DNA of 64,000 nt from Adiantum capillus-veneris (GCA_014529385.2 CM043949.1:142237858-142301857), one strand, 5' to 3'. Shown: positions 1-11,889, numbered from the stretch's first letter. Notes: a model not told the origin generated them from the letters alone. Program-made: numbers and translations.

Positions 1-731
1 GAGAAAGGACATAAGTAAATTTTCTAATTTGTGAGTTGGTGATTTGCTTGTTAAGATTGACATACTGGCTTGTTAGATTCACTTCTGAGGTTGACATCTT
101 CAAAGAGTCTCCGTGCCCCATCCGAGTCCCTTCCTTGAGTATTGACAAGATTATGTTAGGGCCAGAAAGTTATACTATGGATGCCAATCGTGGCGGTGAC
201 GCGCTAGCATTAGCATCATTGTCGAGGAACGATTCTTAGGTGGTGAGTAACCTAGGGCATATTTAGAGTTTTTATTATCCAAAGATTCATCATCCATTCC
301 ATACACATTAGAAACAAAGCAGCTAGACGTGAGTTTAGTGCTTGATTGAGTCTAAAGTCGAGGGACTGGCTATATCTGTTCTTGAAGGGTAAAGAGAGTT
401 ATGAGTGAGATAGCCAAAGGCCTTTCATTCTTCAAATTTTCTCATTGCTTTGAGAGTGCTATTCCATTTTTCATTACGACTTTTATTTGAATCGTTTTGT
501 TCATTTTGTTTCATAATTCTTTGCACATAGGAGTAGGGTAAGCAAGAATTATCACCATCAAATTGGGTTGAAAAGATCAGGGCAAAAAAACATATGTTGG
601 GCAAAGGAGACCATAACTTTAAATTATTGAAAATTTGATTGTAGAGACATGAAAGCCGATTCAAAACCAAAAAGAGGGTGAAAAAACTCATCAGAAGCAA
701 AAATGAAAGTTTATGTGGATTTTGTGGTGAA

Positions 732-751
732 ACATGGATCGCGATCCATGT
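732..751. repeat. Perfect 20-bp palindrome, copy 1
   Basis: The two halves, acatggatcg and cgatccatgt, are exact reverse complements. The same motif recurs at 1013-1032 with one C-to-T change, and both copies share the flanks aa...(t/c)ccc. Confidence 0.85.
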
Positions 752-1012
752 ACCCTAGAGATTGATTAGTGTAGAAATGAGACCAACTAAGAAACACTGA
801 CTTCAATCTACTGAAACCAAAGTTTGGGGTCAAATTGAGATCATGAGCACTCTCAAAGGAAGGAAATTGTGAGAAAACACCTAAAGTTAGTCCATCTGAC
901 CAAAATTTAAGGGTTTTTTTCTTTTTCTTATCCAAATCAAAAAAGATTTGGGAATAGGCTCTAAATCACAGAGTCTACTAGCTGACCAAATTTCATGTCT
1001 GGAAGAGATAGA

Positions 1013-1032
1013 ACATGGATCGTGATCCATGT
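1013..1032. repeat. 20-bp palindrome, copy 2
   Basis: Same motif as 732-751 except that the central CG is TG, a change expected from methyl-cytosine deamination. It lies 281 bp downstream of copy 1 in the same context. Confidence 0.8.
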
Positions 1033-1291
1033 CCCCCTGTTCCGCTGCTTAGTTAACAAAGCCAGAAAAAGAGCATCAAAGGGACACCACTCTCAATTTT
1101 TATTCTGGCTTATTGTATTAAACCCCTTTTTATTAATGAGAAATCCTGCAAAGTCTAAAGCTGTTATATGATTATTGATTTCCAATGAGTGTAAAGGGGC
1201 CGAGGGCTTCCAAATTTGTAACTTTATGCAGTTCTTAAGCCTGTTATTGAACCCAATTAGCTAGGAATCCATTCTTGAACCTTGGATAAGG

Positions 1292-1490
1292 TATAAAAGC
1301 CAATTTTTGTAACTATTGGCCTAAGTTTTTGGATACTGAAAGTGAGCGTACGCTGCAGAAGCTTATTGTGAGTCTACTATTTCTTCAACCCTTTGTGCCT
1401 CTCTTGTATGGTGTTGCATTGCTATTCCGAGCATACCAACGCATTTGCACGTGAAAGCTCTTCCATTTAACGTATGTTTCTTGCAATAAA
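1292..1490 (+). promoter_or_regulatory. Candidate LTR promoter and polyadenylation signal
   Basis: TATAAAA at 1292-1298 is followed about 190 bp downstream by AATAAA at 1485-1490, the spacing usual for the U3-R boundary of an LTR. No duplicate LTR was found in the window, so this is inference from motif spacing only. Confidence 0.35.
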
Positions 1491-2224
1491 AATGTGTTTC
1501 TAGTCGTTCCCATCTACGAGTTGCTTTCGCTCCCTATACACAATACACATACCAAAAATGGGTTTTGACCTTAGGAATAGATAGAGCATGTCTAGAGGAA
1601 GCCATAGAGTGCTTCGGAAGGCCAAAACCGACTGACTTGAAATAGACTGTTTACCTTATGCACAATTTTTTTCGAGTTCTAAAATGACATTTGAGCATAT
1701 GAGAGTGTTAAGGATACTTTGCTCATGCTAGGCATTAAGCTTCATTGCAATCGGAGTCTCATAGCTACACAAATTTGTCCGGATAATCTTATGATAAGGA
1801 AAGTAGCTTTTGATGTTTGACACACATTTGAGACCGAGTTAGGTAGAAACCACATAGGCTTGGGTTTTTCAAGAGATTAGCTATCTCTTCTTGTAGCCTC
1901 CATGCACTAGTTGGGTCAGCTACATCCTAAGGATTGATAATTTTTATGTTTATGGTTCTCGCTTTGCTAGCATCGAAATGGTGAGGCTTGGCAACAGTTG
2001 ACATGTAGGCGTCATTGCCGGACGAGGAAACCTAGACTAGAGAAAAACCTAAAGCATTCACTTAAATTTCCATCACTTCCTCTAGTATTGGCTAGAGTCA
2101 TACATTTTTTAACGATATCACGGTTGAGAGGTGCTTGAGAGTAGGGATACTCGGTAAGGACCTCACAAGATTTAGTTAGTAGGATGGACTAGGTAGAGGA
2201 TCCTTGAGACGAACTAGTGGTTGG

Positions 2225-2484
2225 TGTTAGGTTTAATGGCCATGTGGTCGACCGCCCATCACTAACTGCAGCTAACCCTAAGTGTACATCTATACACTTG
2301 TGTGAGCCACTAACACTAAGTACAATGTGTATTGTGCCTTAGTGCATAAGATAAGAGAAGAAAGAAAGGGGGCATACAATACGTTGGCTCTCCCCCTTCA
2401 ACCTGGTGTGTAGCTATGGTGGTGTGTGTGTGAGTGTGTGCGTGCGTATTCTTCTTCCGTTGTGCTCCTAGCTCCTCCCCATCA
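2225..2484 (+). repeat. Copia 5' LTR
   Basis: 260 bp, TG...CA ends. It aligns end to end with 7586-7845 without gaps and with about nine substitutions. It ends in a GT-rich stretch shared by both copies. Confidence 0.96.
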
Positions 2485-2486
2485 TG

Positions 2487-2498
2487 TGGTATCAGAGC
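2487..2498 (+). other. Copia primer binding site (initiator tRNA-Met)
   Basis: TGGTATCAGAGC lies two bases after the 5' LTR. This is the standard plant copia primer site complementary to the 3' end of initiator tRNA-Met. Confidence 0.95.
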
Positions 2499-3531
2499 GG
2501 TTTCATTCCCGAAATCGTTTCCACGCGTGCGCACTTTCAAGAGTGCAAACAAGATTCCGATTTTGCCATTGGCAAGTTCAACTTCCCGAGAGCGTTTCCA
2601 TCAGGTGTCCTGCCGTTTTACCCCCCTTTCGGAGCCATTCGAGCCATCAGAAACCCCATTCGAGCTACGGTTCAGGAGCTGAAATTTTCAGCCCTCTTGT
2701 GGTAATTTGTGTTGCAGTGCTTCTATAGCCAGTTACAGGTACCTTTGTTGCAGTCTCTTCCATCTACGAGAGCCCACGGCTCATTCAGGAGTGTGTAGCC
2801 TCTTTCGGAGTGGCCTCATACACACACATAGAGTGGGAGCTTGACAGCATTGTCTTCTTCGACTATAGGTACATGTACATGTACAGGTACAGGCTACAGG
2901 TTTCAGTGCTTGTGATATTATGGTTCCAGTGGGAGCAGTTGTTTATGCGTACATGCATATGTTGACACTTTTGACAGTGTTTGAGCTCTTTTGAGAGAAA
3001 ATTGACTCCCCGCAGGGATGTTTAGTTTCAAGCACATGCTTTTGATGCCTGTTTGAGCGTCTTGACAGAGTTGTACGTCTTTGTGGATACTTCCATTGTA
3101 CGCTTTTGTGGAGCCATCTTTTGGCTAGTACGGCAGTCCCGGCCATTTCTGAGACTTGGCTATACTTTTTTGCTGCATAACCTACATTGTTGAGGGTCGA
3201 TAGAGTGAGGTTTTCATTGAGCTGGGGTATTCTCAAATGTGGAGATACCATCAGTGATATAGGCATCTGGAGCATCCCTTATGAGGCCTCGCCATAGGAT
3301 ATGTATAGAGTGGTATAGGTGCTTTTGACGCCGAGTTGGCGGTCTATGGTCAGTTTGACTGTTTATGCGCCTCAGTTTGTCTCTATACAGTGTGCTTTTG
3401 AGAGGCGTTGCTCTTTTTATGCTTTGTGGGTGACATACTTGGTCATTTTGTCTCGTATTTTGGTTGACATAGTCCCAAATACAAAGGAGACTGTTGAAAT
3501 TTTCCCAGAATCTTTTGGTAGTTTTGTCACC
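2499..3531 (+). other. Copia untranslated leader
   Basis: About 1.0 kb between primer site and gag start codon. The frame is open upstream of the chosen start from 3319, but conserved copia Gag sequence begins only at 3532. No separate gene is seen here. Confidence 0.6.
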
Positions 3532-4743
3532 ATGTCTACTAGCAAAGACCGTGACATTTATGACATAAAGAAGTTTGATGGCACTAATTTTCAGCTTTGG
3601 AAGAACCAAATGCATGATGTGCTTGTCCAAAATAAGCAAAAGTTGCCTATTACCTATGCGGCTAGAACTGAAGATATGCACATGACTCAGTTTCAGTGGG
3701 AGGAGCTTGATGAGCTATGCAAGTCTACGATTAGACTGCACCTTGGAGAGTGGGTGTACTTTTCAGTGTTAGAATGCGAGACTGCTCATGCTTTATGGCA
3801 GAAATTATGCAACACCTATGAAAGGGATACGGCGAGGAATAAGGTTTTCCTGATGCGAAAACTTTTCAACCTTCGTATGAAGGAGTCAGCTAGCGTTGCC
3901 AGCCATATCAATGATTTTGATTCTCTTTTTGCCCAGATTCGTGCACAGCGCATGACCATTGATGATGAGATGAAAGCAATCTTTTTGTTTTGTTCGTTGC
4001 CACCCTCTTGGGATATCTTTTGCACAACTGTTAGTAACTCTGCTCCTAATGGTACGCTAAAGTACGATGATGTTACTAGTGCACTTTTATCAGAGGAGAT
4101 GCGTCTAAAGACCATGAATAGCTCGCATCATGGCGAAGCTCATTATGTGCAAAGGGATGATAAGCAACGTAAGGGCCGTTCTTCACAACGTGAGTCCAAG
4201 AAAGAGGGAAATAGAGATGCATCAAAGGATAGATCAAAGTTTCGTGGTCGTCGCAATGTTCAATGCCATTATTGTGATAAGTTTGGTCACATAAAGAAGG
4301 ATTGTTATGCTTGGAAGCGTGACAAAGGTAAAGGTAAAGGCAAAGACAATGATGATAAAGAGGAGAAACCAAAGAGTTTAGTTAAGATTGAAGAACTGAA
4401 CATAGTGCAAGATGATTGTGATGCACAAGACATCAATATGTTGACTGAAAATAATGATGTATTTTATGATGCACAAGAAACTCTATCTTTGCAGAGTTCT
4501 CTGCCAGCAGAGCTACTTGTTAGTGGTGAAGTGTCCCATACATGGATTCTTGATTCGGGCGCTTCGATGCATGTCACACCCCATAGACATTGGTTTACTA
4601 CATATGAGGAAACCATTGTCACTGTTACACTAGGTGACATCTACTCTTATGACATTGTGGGCATAGGTGATATTGCTATGGTTATGGAAAATGGGGTGAG
4701 GTTTACCAGAAGTAATGTGCGTCATGTTCCAGCTTTGACATGA
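3532..4743 (+). pseudogene. Copia Gag and protease N-terminal part (interrupted)
   Basis: The start at 3532 was chosen because typical copia Gag sequence begins there (KFDGTNFQLWKNQM near residue 13), although the frame is open from 3319. The central Gag region is followed by the CCHC zinc knuckle CHYCDKFGHIKKDC (about 4263-4304), a lysine-rich stretch, and the aspartic protease motif ILDSGAS (about 4546-4566). Gag packages the RNA into virus-like particles and the protease matures the polyprotein. The frame stops at TGA 4741-4743 inside the conserved segment linking protease to integrase. Homologous coding continues in the same frame beyond it, so this is a nonsense mutation, plausibly CGA to TGA. 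Confidence 0.92.
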
Positions 4744-5990
4744 AATTTGATTTCGGTTGGACTTCTTGATGACTTGGGTTACAAAGTCAGTTTTCATCAG
4801 TAGTCTTGGCGTATTGCGAAAGGTCATCTTATTATAGCCCATGGTTCTAAAGTTGGTTCACTTTATCCTCTTTATGTATCTGATAAAAACAGTGTTCTTT
4901 TGGTAACTGAGCTGCCAAGTGTTGCTTTGTGGCATAGCCGGTTAGGACATATGTCAAAGAAGGGAATGGAGACACTCTCTCGTTTGGGCTACTTACCATC
5001 TTTGTCATTTTCAGATTTTCCCTTTTGTGAGCACTGTCAATATGGTAAGCAAACACGAGCACATCGTACACAGTCTTTTGACAAAGAAAGAAAACCCTTA
5101 GAACTTGTGCATAGTGATTTATGTGGGCCTATGCCTTCTAAATCCCATGGTGGTGCGTCCTATTATGTTACATTCATTGATGATGCAACACGGCATGTTT
5201 GGGTCTATGCCATGAAGTCTAAAGATGAGACCTTTTCTTGCTTCAAGAAGTTCTTATCTAGTGTGGAAACTCAGTCCGAACATAAGTTGAAAGCTTTAAC
5301 TCAGACAATGGTGGAGAATATGTCTCCAAAGAGTTTACAGAATTCTGTTCAAGTAGGGAAATTAAGCGTGAGTTTACAGCTCCTTATACCCCTGCACAAA
5401 ATGGTGTTGCAAAACGAATGAATAGGACCATCCAATAACGGATTATGTCTATGCTATCATAGGCTAATTTACCGCAAGCGTTTTGGCCTGAAGCATTATA
5501 CACTGCTGTGTATTTGATCAATAGATCACCACATGCTTCATTACAGTTTCGTGTACCTTTGGAGTTATGGTCAGGACATAAGTTGTCTTATGAAAAACTC
5601 CGTACATTTGGCTGCGAAGCTTATGCACATGTACCCAAGGAGTTGCGTGCTAAGCTTGACCCTAAGTCCAAGAAATGCATCTTTATTGGCTATGGTGTAG
5701 ATGGTCAATTTGGCTATCGTTTATGGGATCCAGGAAGTCGATCAGTAATCTGTAGCAGTGATGTTGTCTTCAATGAGACCAAGATGCATAGGCAGCCAAC
5801 GAAAGAGGTTGAATTCCGGAAAGTGACGTTTTTCGATGTATCACCTCCTGTACAGATAGCTCTAGAGCCAATTACTACACAGGCTATTACGAGCTCTGAT
5901 CAGTTGAGGAGATCTCAAAGAGTCTCACATCCACCAGAACGGTTTGTTCCAGGCGTGGAATTTGTGTTGCTGACAGATAGTGGTGAGCCT
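4744..5990 (+). pseudogene. Copia integrase (stops and frameshift)
   Basis: After the TGA the frame runs to a second stop, TAG at 4801-4803, then continues through the integrase zinc-binding region (H-x4-H in WHSRLGH, followed by CEHC) and the start of the DDE core (ELVHSDLCGPM). Near 5297-5302 the frame shifts. Conserved sequence continues one frame over through the NGV motif near 5403 and is broken by further stops between 5420 and 5507. The C-terminal part from 5508 contains the typical copia integrase region KKCIFIGYG. Integrase inserts the cDNA into chromosomes; this copy cannot be made intact. Confidence 0.88.
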
Positions 5991-6687
5991 TCTTGTTACA
6001 AAGAGGCTATGCTAGCCAATGATAAGGTTCAGTGGGAACATGCTATGACGAGGAAGCTATCCAGTATTGCAAAGAAAAAAACATGGGAACTTGTTCCATT
6101 GCCAAAAGGTAGGAAAGATTTGCCTTGTAAATGGGTTTACAAGAAGAAGATTGTATCCAATGTTGAGAATTACAAAGCTCATTTAGTGGCCAAAGGTTTC
6201 AAGCAAGAATATGGTGTAGATTTCTAGAAAATCTTTTCTCTAGTGGTCAAGATGACGACACTAAGAATGTTGCTTGCTTTGGTTGCCACTGAAGATATGG
6301 AGCTTGATCAAATGGATATCATTACAACTTTCTTACATGGTGATCTTGAGGAAGAGATTTATATGCAGCAACCTGAAGGGTTTGTGCTTAAGGGCAAGGA
6401 ACATTTGGTCTGTAAGCTTTTGAAAAGTCTTTATGGCTTGAAGCAATCATCCAAACAATGGTATCAAAAGTTTGATGCATTTATGCGTTCCCTAGGCTAT
6501 AAACGCAGTAATGAGGATCCATGTCTTTACGTGAAAAGACAACCAAATGGATAGCTTATTATGCTTATCCTTTATGTAGATGACATGCTTATTGCTGGTC
6601 ACTCTAAGAAGGACATTGCTGACTTGAAAACAAGCTGAAAAGTCAATTCGACATGAAAGATTTGGGTGAAGCCAATCACATTTTGGT
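5991..6687 (+). pseudogene. Copia reverse transcriptase (stops and frameshifts)
   Basis: Begins near the conserved W..A....... segment (KVQWEHAMTRKL) and continues through KWVYKKK and KGF.QEYGVDF. TAG at 6225-6227 interrupts just before the FSLVVKMTTLRMLLA segment. The catalytic YVDDM box lies near 6575-6590, after a second TAG at 6552-6554. A frameshift occurs near 6630 and another near 6685. The enzyme copies element RNA into DNA and is non-functional here. Confidence 0.9.
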
Positions 6688-7530
6688 ATGCGCATTACTC
6701 GTGATCGTAAGAAGAGGTTGTTGTACCTTTCTCAAAAAGAGTATGTGCACAAGGTTCTTGATCGTTTCAACATGCAGAAGGGGAAGGCCTTGAGTACTCC
6801 ATTGCTTGCATATTTGAAACTTAGCAAGAAAGACCGTCCCAAATCTGCTGAGGAAAAAGCTGCGATGGCTAAGGTTCCTTATGCTTCAACTTGTGGTAGT
6901 CTTATGTATGCCATGGTGGCTACAAGACCTGACATTGCACATGCAGTGGGAGTTGTCAGCAGATTTATGTCTAACCCTGGTAAAAAGCATTGGGATGCTG
7001 TCAAGTCGATTCTCAGATACTTGAGTGGCACTGCAGATAGACATTTATGCTATGGTCGTGGAGAGTCATCCATTCAGGGATTTGTAGACAGTGACTATGC
7101 AGGCTGTGTTGATAGTCGTAAATCAACAACATGTTGGATTTACACATTCGCTAGTTTTGCTATTTCTTGGAGATCCGTTCTTCAAGACTGTACATCCATT
7201 TCTACCACAGAGGCAGAATATGTTGCATTGAGTGAGGCATGCAAAGAAGCTATTTGGCTTGCTCGCCTAGTGAAAGATCTTGGATTGGAGCAGCGTATAC
7301 CAGTTCTTCATTGTGACATTCATAGTGCTATTGCCTTGGCTAACAATCCAGTGTTTCATTCCAGAACGAAACACATTGATGTGCGTTATCACTTCAGTCG
7401 TGAACGCCCGGCAAACAAGAGCCTTGATTTAGTGAAGATTCCTACGTGAGAGAACACAGTGGATGCACTGACTAAAAGTCTCTCTAGCCATCAGTTTCAA
7501 CACTGTCGTGCATTGATGGGCATTGGGTGA
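6688..7530 (+). pseudogene. Copia RNase H and pol C-terminus
   Basis: The stretch starts in the RT thumb and connection region and runs into RNase H, with the family markers YASTCGSLMYAM, TRPDIAHAVG, VDSDYAGC, SISTTEAEYVALSEA and RTKHIDVRYHF. A TGA at 7447-7449 interrupts close to the end. The same frame then continues to TGA 7528-7530, about 45 bp before the polypurine tract. RNase H degrades the RNA strand during reverse transcription. Confidence 0.9.
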
Positions 7531-7576
7531 AGAGTGGTTCTCTTCCATTCTTATAGTCTCCCACATTGGCCATCAA

Positions 7577-7585
7577 GTGGGAGAA
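7577..7585 (+). other. Copia polypurine tract
   Basis: GTGGGAGAA lies directly before the 3' LTR, the usual position and sequence style of a plant copia plus-strand primer. Confidence 0.9.
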
Positions 7586-7845
7586 TGTTAGGTTTAATGG
7601 CCATGTGGTCGACCGCCCATCACTAACTGCAGCTAACCCTAAGTGTACAGCTATACACTTGTGTGAGCCACTAACACTAAGTACAATGAGTATTGTGCCG
7701 TAGTGCATAAGATAAGAGAAGAAAGAAAGGGGGCATATAGTACGTTGGCTCTCCCCCTTCAACCTGGTGTGTAGCTATGGTGGTGTGTGTGTGAGTGTGT
7801 GTGTGCATATTCTTCTTCTGTTGTGCTCCCAGCTCCTCCCCATCA
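7586..7845 (+). repeat. Copia 3' LTR
   Basis: 260 bp, the same ends as the 5' copy, followed by the duplicated target GTTGG at 7846-7850. Confidence 0.96.
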
Positions 7846-8385
7846 GTTGGTAAGGGCATCACCTAAGTAGAGAGTAGGGATTCAGACTGATGGTTGAAGT
7901 TTTCACTTTTTGTACTGTTTTTCCATGTTCAAAAGGAGTAGGGTAAGTAGAAAAACTTTAGGATGGCATCTGAATTGATTGCACTGAGAAAACCACAAAA
8001 ATGGTCAGATCTATCTTAGGCGTGTTGAAAATAGACAAGGGGTTTCTGAGACTGATACTGGAAAACTGGACTTGCAAGGTGGTAGAACAACTTGAGTAGA
8101 CTACTCCCTTTGATTTTGGAAACATTTGGATCACTAAAACACTTGGTCAAGCCCAAAATTGGAAAAAACCACAGACTTCAGAGAAAATTAACAAGGAAAA
8201 GTCAAATCTAGCTAAAACTTGAAACGAGGGTGTGGATAAATCCTAAAACTTGTCAAAAAATCAATATGTGAAGTAAAAATTGAAAGATATCAAAATCTGG
8301 TAATCTTAGGCGTGCTGAAGATAGAAATCTCTCTAGAGAGGTTATTTTGTCAAATTTTCAACTCACATTGTTTATTTAGACCATA
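7846..8385. other. Non-coding stretch, old retroelement leader
   Basis: Continuation of the sequence split by the copia insertion. No coding region, RNA gene or strong repeat is visible. The phrase ggagtagggtaag near 7936 also occurs near 530. Confidence 0.4.
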
Positions 8386-10381
8386 ATGCATGTAGTAAAG
8401 ATAGATGAGTTTACCTTCAAGTTTGAAGAAGAGGCTAGCGCCAACAAACAAAACAACTTCTATATGGACCAAAATGGGGTGCAATACCTCAAGATACAGG
8501 ATCCTCATTTAGTAGACAAATGGGGATTGGAGGTTGATACCTTAATTCCTAATAAGACTGTGAAAAAAGGACCTCATGTGCTCGAATTAGAAGGATATGA
8601 CTTGGTAGATACCAAACCTTTGAAACATATACCCACGCATTAGGAAAGAAATGGAACCATTTTTGGGGCTTTTAGCTCTAGTAAGAGAATGCTCCTTAGC
8701 CAATAGGAAGAACACTAATGTTACATTGAAAAAACCTTTTTTCTCATTTTAAAAATGTCCATGAAAACCATTTTGGTGAAATTGTCACTATCATCAAAAA
8801 AGTAAGGCGTTTGATAATGACATCTTGCACAAGCGTCGAACACCTTTTTATGACTCGTTGTTGCTATCCTATAAAGTGAAGTACTTGTACTTGTGCATTT
8901 TGCACAAGTATCAATCACCTTTTTATGAAGTACTCCCAATTTAAATTCGAACAGATCGTACTTGATAGTGATTGATAGGTACTATTTAAAACGATGAAGA
9001 AGTCAAAACCAAGCGAATAGAGGTCCTTGAGGGATCTCTAGGACCTCTATTCGCTTGGTTCAGACCTCATGAGGCCGTAGGATTAAGTTATAGCATTTTT
9101 TAAGCCCACGGATGCATTCGAAACTTCCAAAAACCTTAGGATATCTCTTTAAAACGCTGAAATATGTCGTCTCTAGCTCAAGATATAGCATTTTTAAGCC
9201 TAGGGCCTCATGAGGTCAATACCAAGCGAATAGAGGCCCTTGAGGGTGAGACTGAGAAAAATACATCCACCATACAAGCACAAGTAGGACGAGGTGTTGC
9301 AACTCCTACCAATGCTATAGAGGACATGCTTAAACGCATGAACGATAATATGACGAACATGCAAAGGATGTCAATGAGAGGCCCGTGATAGGGACCAAAT
9401 CAAGGACAACCTATGGGACAACAAAGACAATTGAAATGGTGTGTCATTGAAGGAAAATGGACAAATCATGAGACAAATGAGTGCTACTACAAGCCCAAAT
9501 ATGATGAAAATGTCTAGTACGTGCCAATGAGGTCACAAGGACAACCCATGTATAGATACCCACCAAATGTGGCACCAATGAAAAGATCACCTATGAATAT
9601 GAAGCAACCACAACCAGTATTAGGCCAAAAAACACCACTCCCAGGGAATAATGCTATACCAGTCAAGTATATGTTGTCTAAGGGACAGGTGGATGAACAG
9701 ACTCTAGTACTTGTTACTCCATACCTTGAGACGAGTTCAGTAAGAATGGGGATATAAGAAGAGTGGTATAATCAACAGACACTAGCCCCTGTAGAGCCAA
9801 TGTATCAAGCACCTATGGATATGACACCCATTTACTTCATTGCAAACCAGGGAGCTAGACCACCTATGATCAAGCAAATGCCCAAACCAAAAATCGGAAA
9901 TTTCCATAATTGTGGAGCGGATGACCATTGAAAAAACGCATGTCCTGAATCGAATAAGAATGCAAAACCTATAGAGGAATATTGTGGGGCTTGTGGAAGA
10001 AAGGGTGGACAATTTCTTGAAGATTTCCTTAGGAATCCAACAAACAAAGGGAAGACTACCATAAATGTAGCTCAAGTTGTGCCAAGTAGTTCGTCAAAAG
10101 GGGAGCCTATAATTCCAGTTCGAGTAGTGACTAGAGCACAAGCCAAGGGGAATAAGCAAAAAAGTGCAACTGGATCTGATAAATCCAGCAATTCCTCTAG
10201 AAACTCTAGAAAAGAAAGATGCAAACAATACAAACTCAAGAGGCAAAAACTACAAAGGGATATTGAAGGGAAGATACGAAAGGAGGGAGAGGAAAAGATG
10301 CAGTCTCTTTCAATAGACGTCAAAGAACAAGAACCAAAATCAGTTGGATCGATATTGTCGATAAAATTTACGAACCAATGA
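8386..10381 (+). pseudogene. Decayed Gag of an old retroelement
   Basis: Broken reading frames with retroelement Gag character. An 85-codon frame at 8386-8643 is acidic and unrecognised. 9164-9388 is a helical segment. Near 9433-9480 a knuckle-like W-C...NH-x4-C sequence appears. Near 9901-9955 the sequence HNCGADDH-stop-KNAC is a CCHC knuckle whose first Cys is His and which has a TGA inside, and YCGACGRKGG follows. At 10120-10150 VVTRAQAKG resembles the ITRSMLQG segment after the knuckles in the young element at 47128-51627. The order supports a distant relative of that family. Confidence 0.65.
9007..9060. repeat. 20-bp perfect stem-loop with partial nearby copies
   Basis: Arms 9007-9026 and 9041-9060 are exact reverse complements around a 14-nt loop. 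The arm sequence aagcgaatagagg recurs in direct orientation at about 9222-9234. The sequence at 9044-9080 is an inverted near-copy of 9198-9234. This looks like a template-switch rearrangement inside the decayed gag. Confidence 0.85.
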
Positions 10382-11851
10382 ACACGGCCTTGGAAGCTTT
10401 CCAAGCTGTATCAAACGCCAATCAAACTTTGGAAACCAAATGAAAAAATTATCCAGCACCTGATATGGAAGCATACAAACTAGAATCTTACAAAAACTTG
10501 GTGCAAATCATGCAAAACATGCTAGGGAAATAGAGACTTCAGTTGGAAGTCATAGGAAAACCAACGGAACTTGATACCAAAACCATTAGAGAAAATGCTC
10601 AGGAAAAGGGTGAGTTGGAAACCTTGGATAACGATGACACATAGTCACCTAAACTAATAGTTCTTGATAGTGAGGAAGGATGGGACAGAGTGCCAAATGA
10701 TTGGTCAAACCACCTAAGGGAACGAGAAGCAAAAGATGAGAGCTTGAATCTGAAATCAGCACCAATTGAAGAAGTTCAACTAGATAGACCACCCATGGAA
10801 CTAGATGAAGAGTCTTTGTATGGGGGACATTAGGGATCAAAGGAGTCACACTCTACAGTAGTTGAAACATTGTGAACACTACCTTCTTACCTAGGTGAGA
10901 ATGAAGAGAAACTGATGGTCTGCAAAATGACAAAACTAAACAAACCAAAACAAACCTTGGATGTGGCTAATTTGCAATCGATTATGTCAAAGCCAATTCA
11001 GTACACAATCACTTTGGGTGAGCTATTGAAGTTACGACCACACCTATGGGGAGATTTGCAAACCACCATGGAAAAGATACCCTTCTAGTACAATACAATG
11101 ATATAATGACCTTGGATATTTTAGAAAGTAGAGCATGTATTGCCATAGTAACCAAAACTATCTAGGAAGCCTGGGACAAACCAACAATTAGGAAAACAAG
11201 GATGAAATTGCAATTGGCAGATGGACACATAGAGAAACCAATGGGATTACTAGAGAATGTTATAGTCAATTCCTATGGGATTGACTACCAACACACTTTT
11301 TCCATTATAGACTTTGGCAACTATTACATCCTTTTAGGAAGACCATTCATGAGACATATATAATTAATCCAAGGTTGAGGCAATGATTATCTATACCTGA
11401 AACAAGTAGGGATGATAACTCAAGTGAACTTGAAAGCCCATTCCTATAAGGATGTCATGAAGACACCTATAGGAATTGGACTTTGAAACCTCAGAGGAGA
11501 CTAAATTGCCGTCGTGGATACATAAGGACACTCCAATTTGGATGTGCAAGCCTGCTGAATTGGGCAGTTTACAAAGGGAAGACTACGTTTTAGACAGAGA
11601 AGTGAATGATGCAGGTTACATACATGAACCGTTCCTTGAACATTTGTTCGAACCTTTTGAGTAGACCTAGATTTTGGCCACAATGGATGTGTGCATTATT
11701 GAATTCTTCACCTATGCATTTTTGTAACAAAGAGGGCTATGGTATATTCCCAATCTAGATGGTATTTATCAAAATGATTGAGGAGCAACAAGTCTACTAT
11801 GATGCCATGGATGAGTTGGAAGAAGAAACAATTACAACGGAAGAATCAGAC

Positions 11852-11853
<2 letters not shown>
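10382..11853 (+). pseudogene. Decayed retropepsin and C-terminal region of the old retroelement
   Basis: A retropepsin-like stretch lies at about 11110-11365. The active-site region reads ESRA where DSGA or DGGA is expected. It is followed by LQLADGHIEKPMGLLENV and ILLGRPFMR, which match in order and spacing MANGTIAKPMGMLKDL and MILGRPFMR of the young element at 47128-51627. Several stops interrupt. From 11476 a frame of 62 codons (TKLPSWIHKDTPIWMCKP) occupies the place of the W-P-K region of that element. No reverse transcriptase or integrase follows, so the old copy shares the gag-protease-only layout. Confidence 0.7.

Positions 11854-11883
<30 letters not shown>
11854..11883 (+). repeat. 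30-bp poly-G run
   Basis: Uninterrupted guanines at the boundary between the decayed retroelement and the foldback array. The run could form G-quadruplex DNA. Confidence 0.95.
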
Positions 11884-11889
11884 CTTCAT

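Larger units (their letters stand above)
1..2224. other. Non-coding flank, probably leader/LTR remnant of an old retroelement
   Basis: No convincing coding region. The stretch holds two copies of a 20-bp palindrome and a TATA/AATAAA pair typical of an LTR. It is interrupted at 2225 by a copia element and resumes at 7846. The decayed gag-protease region at 8386-11853 is probably its continuation. No second LTR copy was found, so the element boundary is unknown. Confidence 0.4.
2225..7845 (+). mobile_element. Ty1/copia LTR retrotransposon, structurally complete but coding-dead
   Basis: The element is 5621 bp, with two 260-bp LTRs that start TGTTAGG and end CCATCA. It is flanked on both sides by the 5-bp duplication GTTGG (2220-2224 and 7846-7850). 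The primer site matches the initiator tRNA-Met complement. Domain order is Gag with one zinc knuckle, protease, integrase, reverse transcriptase, RNase H, which defines Copia. By eye the LTRs differ at about 9 of 260 sites. The coding region carries at least four in-frame stops and two or more frameshifts, so this copy cannot make its own proteins. It inserted into an older element spanning 1-11853. Confidence 0.97.

Noticed and set aside
8386-8643. Independent 85-codon gene
   Set aside because: It lies at the start of a decayed Gag region with no promoter or conservation of its own, so it is more likely part of that retroelement.
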